Assembly: GCA_903905665.1 (NCBI GenBank) | Contig: CAIVHJ010000220.1 | Coordinates: 1 to 12,238 of the forward strand | From: an uncultured Phycisphaerales bacterium | Lineage (GTDB): Bacteria; Planctomycetota; Phycisphaerae; UBA1845; CAIVHJ01 | Direction: 5' to 3' | DNA: 12,238 nucleotides | Shown here: positions 8,378-12,238 of the stretch, piece by piece | Position numbering within the stretch: the stretch's first letter is position 1 | Layout of the letters: every line of letters starts with the position of its first letter | Translations under genes and position numbers: made by a program | Notes under the pieces: model-generated | The model's database searches: none | Told to the model about the DNA's origin: nothing | The model's input: only the letters and a program-made list of their open reading frames with translations

Positions 8378-9184
8378 TTAGTTGGAAGAAGGGTTAGTTC
8401 CCATTTCTGTTTCTACTTTGGGATTGGGGATTCCAACCTTATCAATCCAATCTCGAAGACGGGCGGCATTCTCAGGTGTCAGATCATTCCAGTCTTTTAG
8501 ATGAACATGCAGGACGATGGACATAACCGCCTTGCACTTTTGTTGAACGTGCACGTTATCTGTCCCTTGTGCGACTATTCGCATCTGTTCAACAGTTTGT
8601 GTTAGAGAGGATGTAGTCGCTTCTACTTCATCGAGGTTGCCCTTTGTTAGTGTACCGGACTCATCTTCCAATACCAGACCGGTATATACGATAAAATCGA
8701 TGAGTCGTTCTAATGCGGGGTTATCGCCCTCAGTTGCCCCCGCCTTGATCGCTAGTGATTTCTTCATCTCGGATCTGGACAATGAAGATCGCAAGGCGAA
8801 GTTCTGAACTACAACTTGCCCATACCAACACCGAGCTACGAGTCTACGAAGGTAAGACTTCGCTTTCTCCTCATCCCATGCCGCTTCGCGGGCAAATCGA
8901 ATGGCCTCTTCGCTGGGAACATAGTATCCGTATTTTGGGGATGCCAGAATCTGAGACTCGGACAGAAAATTGTTATTGGAACTAACCGTAGTCTGCCCTA
9001 AACCGGTAACGCTCGCCACATCACTGTACTTGATAGGAGACTCTCCGGCATTAGATGCGACGACATAACCTTTTATTATTTTCACTAGTGCATCTGCTCC
9101 AGAAAAGGGAAGTGCCTTTTCTGCAGCCAGTTTCGGAGTCTTTGTCTTTTTTTGTTGCTCACTTTGTTCTTGATCTTCACTCAC
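8378..9184 (-). CDS. Winged-helix-like protein, partner of the upstream P-loop ATPase
   Basis: 268-aa protein with no firmly recognised family. The N-terminus (1-25) is charged and Gln/Lys-rich. Residues about 30-105 look like a winged helix: ALVKIIKGYVV, YSDVASVTGLGQTTVSSNNNFL as the HTH, then a wing GYYVPSEEAIRFAREAAW. This is reminiscent of the HTH domains of DUF5343-type proteins. A second winged-helix-like segment may occupy 108-180. The C-terminus contains VMSIVLHVHLKDWNDLTPENAARLRDWI, like the short strand-helix module that ends such proteins. It starts at a GTG (9182-9184) overlapping the TGA of the ATPase gene by four bases (GTGA), with GGAGA about nine bases upstream, so the two are translationally coupled. 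Likely role (inference): DNA-binding, sensor or adaptor subunit of the ATPase. No catalytic motif is visible. AT-rich compared with flanking genes, a sign of transfer. Confidence 0.8.
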   Translation of the reverse strand: MSEDQEQSEQQKKTKTPKLAAEKALPFSGADALVKIIKGYVVASNAGESPIKYSDVASVTGLGQTTVSSNNNFLSESQILASPKYGYYVPSEEAIRFAREAAWDEEKAKSYLRRLVARCWYGQVVVQNFALRSSLSRSEMKKSLAIKAGATEGDNPALERLIDFIVYTGLVLEDESGTLTKGNLDEVEATTSSLTQTVEQMRIVAQGTDNVHVQQKCKAVMSIVLHVHLKDWNDLTPENAARLRDWIDKVGIPNPKVETEMGTNPSSN

Positions 9185-10539
9185 GACACGTCTCCAATCT
9201 CTAGGGCTACGGCATACAGGTAAGGGATCTCGAACGAATTAGATTGATTAACCGCCCTTTTGTCTTTAATCGCCACAGCGCCAATTCTGACAAGGTCAGA
9301 TATAACTAATTGAGCATCTAAATCGGCCTTACCAAGAGCAGCAGAGAGTTCCTTTCGATTAAATCTTCGTGTGTTGTGCCCGCTCAATTGCTTATAGGTT
9401 TGACTGTAATTGGGGAACACGTGAAGGAAATCATTAAGCTTAGCCGCAGCGGTTAGCTGGATTGCCTGTTGGATTGCCTTAGTGGAAATTAAGCAATTCG
9501 TTTTGTTAACTCCCTGGCGGTTAAAGGTTCTCTGCGTCTTTTGAGCTTCGATGCAGAAATTAACGAAGTCGCGAGGAAGAGCATCGCCGTTACCATCCTT
9601 GAAAAGCGCATAGAAATCTTCAAATCCGTCGGCGTAGGTTTCTCCCCACTCGAAAACTTCGTCGATCCACTTCTTGGCTACGGGATACGTAATCTCGTCC
9701 TTAGGCTCTGAATGCAAGACTGCGAGTCGGTGGGCCAGAAGAATCCCTATGTCCTCCTTAGTCCATTGCAGCGTCAGTTTCAGTGCGCTAAAATGATCTT
9801 TGTTAACCCATCCAAGCCCATCATAAATATCAGATCGAAAAAACAGCTTGAACTTCAATCTCCTCAGACGTATCAAATCGCTGACGACCATCATTAAGCT
9901 GTTAAGGAGGTCTTCGATTTCATCGTCTTGGCTGCCATTTAACCTGACTTCATCTAGACTATCGAGACATATCCACAAATCGGCTTGTTGCTGTTCCAAC
10001 CATGAAACCGCCAGATTAATGACCTGATCGCACTCTGTCATAGCCAGAGGAATTTTTGGTGGTATTTCCGTGGTGACATAATCACCGATTCCAATTTTAA
10101 ATTTAACAGTCCGCAACGCCTGCCAAGGTGTCGGTATTACACTAACAAGCCCCCAGCGAACGAGAAACTTCTCAAAAATCTTCCTGGTGGGTTCGGGCAA
10201 ATCATCTTCATCCAGGGTACGTCTTGCTACAATGGAGGCCACATAAAACCGCCACAACGCTGGTTTGGATGAAGAGATTGCCGGATGCAAAGTAGCCCAA
10301 TGTTGATAAAGTTTCGGCTCTTCGCCAACCCAAAGATTTGGTTTGTCGAAAATCTGGATATTGTATTCCCGCAGCATCTGGTAAATGGCACTCTTACCGG
10401 CGCCCTTTGCTCCGAGAATCAGGTAAATCCTATCGGAACACGCCAAATCAAAAGCAACCGATTTGTAAAAATGACGTTGCAGATTGGCGTCAAGCTGCGC
10501 AGCACCAAAACCAAAATCAATTTTTTCTAATGTATCCAT
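9181..10539 (-). CDS. P-loop ATPase, Sll1717-like (accessory, defence-type candidate)
   Basis: 452-aa P-loop NTPase. Walker A is GAKGAGKS (43-50), preceded by the strand IYLIL; Walker B is LWICLDSLDEV (188-198), with D193 and the acidic D196/E197; a later strand-plus-sensor segment reads FFRSDIYDGL (233-242), followed by LQWTKEDIGILLAHRL (about 258-271), as in STAND/KAP-like ATPases. The GxKGxGKSA start after an N-terminal FGFGAAQLDANL is what I recall of proteins named P-loop ATPase, Sll1717 family; the family name is from memory. The C-terminal 120 residues are a mixed region without a recognised fold, possibly another winged helix. An in-frame TAA lies directly before the ATG, so the start is fixed unless internal; AGAGG is rather far upstream (about 16 bases). 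First gene of a two-gene operon. Such ATPases often occur in defence islands, but no nuclease or other effector motif is seen here, so function is open. Confidence 0.85.
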   Translation of the reverse strand: MDTLEKIDFGFGAAQLDANLQRHFYKSVAFDLACSDRIYLILGAKGAGKSAIYQMLREYNIQIFDKPNLWVGEEPKLYQHWATLHPAISSSKPALWRFYVASIVARRTLDEDDLPEPTRKIFEKFLVRWGLVSVIPTPWQALRTVKFKIGIGDYVTTEIPPKIPLAMTECDQVINLAVSWLEQQQADLWICLDSLDEVRLNGSQDDEIEDLLNSLMMVVSDLIRLRRLKFKLFFRSDIYDGLGWVNKDHFSALKLTLQWTKEDIGILLAHRLAVLHSEPKDEITYPVAKKWIDEVFEWGETYADGFEDFYALFKDGNGDALPRDFVNFCIEAQKTQRTFNRQGVNKTNCLISTKAIQQAIQLTAAAKLNDFLHVFPNYSQTYKQLSGHNTRRFNRKELSAALGKADLDAQLVISDLVRIGAVAIKDKRAVNQSNSFEIPYLYAVALEIGDVS

Positions 10540-10716
10540 TTATGTTCAATGATTACCTCTTTGCAGACTATTTTAGCAATAAATCAACGTAAAAACTATA
10601 CGTACGTTTGCCCATACTTGAACTCCATGATTATATCTTTGCCGAAGGCTGTCGCAAACAGGTTCAGCATGGCCGGAGCGTCGTTACTTCTTCCATTCCT
10701 TCCGCTGTTTCCTATT

Positions 10717-10825
10717 GACTCTTGAATAGAAAAAGTAAGCGCCTCCCTCACCTTGGGGCGACGCGCAGGCTAAAGCCTGCGGCTCCTTGATTTCTCTCTT
10801 CCTTTGACCATTCAAACATCAATAA
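10717..10825. mobile_element. 109-bp insertion with REP-like palindrome inside the mgtA remnant
   Basis: The insertion is defined by the exact continuity of the P-type ATPase reading on both sides (PI before, QVLL after). It contains the palindrome CGCAGGCT-AA-AGCCTGCG (8-bp perfect stem) within 10761-10791. No coding capacity and no clear target duplication is seen. It resembles a non-autonomous REP/BIME-type element; a small MITE is the alternative. Confidence 0.55.
10761..10791 (+). repeat. REP-like palindrome, copy 1
   Basis: 31-bp unit containing GCAGGCTAAAGCCTGC. It matches the unit at 11139-11169 in inverted orientation at about 26 of 31 positions. The motif resembles dispersed palindromes common in planctomycete and acidobacterial genomes (from memory). 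Confidence 0.65.
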
Positions 10826-11138
10826 CAGGTCCTGCTCATGAATCTGATGACCGATTTCCCGGAGATGAGCATCGCCACCGACCGGGTCGATCACGAGTGG
10901 ATTGATCGCCCGAATTGCTGGGACATCGGTTTCATTCGCAAGTTCATGATCACATTCGGAATCCTCAGTTCCGTCTTTGACTATCTGACGTTCGGTGTTC
11001 TCCAATTGATTCTACACACCACGCCCAGCCAGTTTCGGATGGAATGGTTTGTCAAGTCCGTGGCGTCCGCGTCGCTGATCATCGTGACCCGCAGACGCTA
11101 TCACCGATTGATGTTAGAACAGTGAGGGTACCCCAAGG

Positions 11139-11169
11139 ATCAGCAAGCCGCAGGCTTCAGTCTGCGCGT
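11139..11169 (-). repeat. REP-like palindrome, copy 2 (inverted)
   Basis: Inverted partner of the unit at 10761-10791. On the minus strand it reads ACGCGCAGACTGAAGCCTGC and continues GGCT; its stem has one wobble. It sits 14 bases after the stop of the mgtA remnant. The remaining bases to 11245 show nothing I can support. Confidence 0.65.
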
Positions 11170-11245
11170 TGCCTCCATCGCATATTGGCGTTTATATGTC
11201 CATTTGATCTACGACAGAATCTGGACGATCGGTGGTTTGGCGAAA

Positions 11246-11773
11246 TCAGGAATTGGCTTGGAACAAATTGAGGATTTCCTGCGTGACGTCGCCGGTGGCG
11301 CAGGTTTTTCCGGTCAAAACCTTGGTCTCTTCCGCCATTTTGCGAAGCAGGTTCGGAAGGGCTTGATACGTGATCATCTGGACTTCCCGCGAACACCCCG
11401 TCCACGGAAGCAGCCCGGCTCGGTCGGTCTGTCCCTCCCGCGTCATAAAAAGCGTGTCCACCGCCAGCCGAAATTTCCCGTCCAGACGGTCATACGCCAG
11501 ATAAAGCGATTCCTGACTTCCGTCGTGCTTGTGAAGCGTCTGCGCCAACTCATAGCACGGCAATCCCATCCCGCATTCCACCCGCAAGAACTTCTCCACC
11601 ATGCTCACCACCTGCTGAACGTGCTGGGTGGTTTCGTTGAGCTGCGCAGAAAGTTGCCGCAGTATCTCCAGCGATTCTTTGACATCCCCGTGCATATCAT
11701 CAATGTCGTCTTGATCGCTTCGGACATTGAATCTCAAGGCTGCAAGCCAATCCACTACGTCCGAAAAAATCAC
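11246..11773 (-). CDS. Hypothetical protein, partly coiled-coil
   Basis: Not recognised. 175 aa, soluble, no signal peptide or membrane segment. Residues about 20-60 (DDIDDMHGDVKESLEILRQL and the QQVVSMVEKF stretch) look like a coiled-coil or long helix of the kind seen in methyl-accepting or adaptor proteins. The rest is mixed and contains four cysteines (CGMGLPC, TGCS, KTCATGD) without a clear metal-site spacing. The chosen start is a GTG at 11771-11773 with no good ribosome site; the frame is open back to 11821 without another start codon, and an internal ATG (residue 28, before HGDVKES) is an alternative. It lies downstream of the 16S gene on the same strand but behind a strong terminator, so it probably has its own promoter. 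GC-rich codon use matches the chromosome rather than the accessory block. Confidence 0.6.
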   Translation of the reverse strand: MIFSDVVDWLAALRFNVRSDQDDIDDMHGDVKESLEILRQLSAQLNETTQHVQQVVSMVEKFLRVECGMGLPCYELAQTLHKHDGSQESLYLAYDRLDGKFRLAVDTLFMTREGQTDRAGLLPWTGCSREVQMITYQALPNLLRKMAEETKVLTGKTCATGDVTQEILNLFQANS

Positions 11774-11834
11774 CGAAGGACGTAAAACCGCAGCACGAGA
11801 GCGCCGATCGGACGAACGCTATCCACACAGGCGC

Positions 11835-11871
11835 AAAAAAAGTCCCACCACCTCTGTTCAGATGGCGGGAC
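11835..11871 (-). terminator. Rho-independent terminator of the 16S rRNA transcript
   Basis: On the minus strand, GTCCCGCCATCT (11860-11871) pairs with AGGTGGTGGGAC (11842-11853) across a six-base loop, giving a 12-bp stem with two G-U pairs. It is followed directly by seven T (11835-11841). It stands about 130 bases past the 16S 3' end and before the next gene. Confidence 0.85.
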
Positions 11872-12001
11872 CGTGTATAGAGAGAACAGTGTACCTCGCG
11901 CGAGATTGTGCTGACCTCCAGAGACTAAATATCGATTCACTCGTCCCGATTGCTCAGGACTTGCTCCTCGGGTTTCCAGTCTCCAGTTTCTAGTGCTCTA
12001 G

Positions 12002-12238
<237 letters not shown>

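Larger units (their letters stand above)
10601..11125 (+). pseudogene. Decayed C-terminal remnant of an mgtA-type Mg2+ P-type ATPase
   Basis: Three pieces align with the C-terminal membrane part of P3B Mg2+-translocating ATPases. (1) RTFAHT at about 10601-10618, degenerate, followed by frameshifts and stops. (2) FSMAGASLLLPFLPLFPI at 10663-10716. (3) QVLLMNLMTDFPEMSIATD, then VDHEW, WDIGFIRKFM and SSVFDYLTFGVL, in frame from 10826 to 11125. Pieces 2 and 3 join exactly as PI-QVLL once the 109 bases between them are removed, so the gap is an insertion. The end is also damaged: SVASASLI runs directly into VTRRR with the usual intervening residues missing, and a stop follows at once. The ATP-binding, phosphorylation (DKTGT) and first membrane domains are absent. 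The 95-codon open frame from ATG 10838 is therefore not a real small protein. Its left edge abuts the accessory operon. Confidence 0.85.

Noticed and set aside
7602..8381. Overlapping plus-strand frame of 259 codons across maf
   Set aside because: The maf frame carries all family motifs; this one is Arg/His/Pro-rich with no motif.
10838..11125. A real 95-aa membrane protein
   Set aside because: It is the C-terminal remnant of an Mg2+ P-type ATPase whose matching upstream part is found at 10663-10716 in another frame.
11872..12001. tRNA gene in the spacer after 16S
   Set aside because: No acceptor-stem pairing, D-loop or T-loop consensus could be found on either strand, and the space is short.

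Overview
The window reads as a chromosomal segment of a Gram-negative bacterium. It carries an LPS-type family 9 glycosyltransferase, an exported thioredoxin-fold protein, an MEP-pathway ispH and the 3' end of a 16S rRNA gene. The terminal 16S sequence (for example the GGCTCAGGAAC variant on the antisense strand near the 1400 region, and an intact CCTCC anti-Shine-Dalgarno) together with a 16S gene standing alone suggests the Planctomycetota/PVC group or an allied lineage. That placement is from memory and is only moderately likely. Base composition is visibly GC-rich in the housekeeping part and lower in one block (about 8.38-10.54 kb).

Layout. Bases 1-4221 (+) hold most of a very large hybrid histidine kinase (seven PAS domains visible, one GAF, kinase core, C-terminal receiver) whose 5' end lies outside the window. 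Converging on it is a two-gene minus-strand operon: an exported TlpA-like thioredoxin/TPR protein (6172-5132) followed after 28 bases by ispH (5103-4255). Divergent from these, on the plus strand, are a heptosyltransferase-like GT9 gene (6314-7420) and maf (7630-8268), each with its own candidate promoter. 

The second half is accessory in character. A minus-strand pair (10539-8378) with a GTGA overlap encodes a P-loop ATPase resembling the Sll1717 family and a small winged-helix-like protein. It is AT-richer than everything around it and lies between two gene remnants: a short 3' tail of an unknown gene (8282-8355) and a decayed C-terminal part of an mgtA-type Mg2+ P-type ATPase (about 10601-11125). 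The ATPase remnant is itself split by a 109-bp insertion. That insertion contains a REP-like palindrome, and a second, inverted copy lies just after the remnant. This looks like an acquired island, possibly a two-gene defence or stress module, in a worn insertion hotspot between maf and the rRNA gene.

The last part holds an unrecognised 175-aa coiled-coil-like protein (11773-11246, -), a strong rho-independent terminator (11835-11871, -), and the 3' end of the 16S rRNA (12002-12238, -). No tRNA or 23S follows the 16S: the terminator comes about 130 bases after its 3' end, so this 16S appears to be transcribed apart from 23S/5S.
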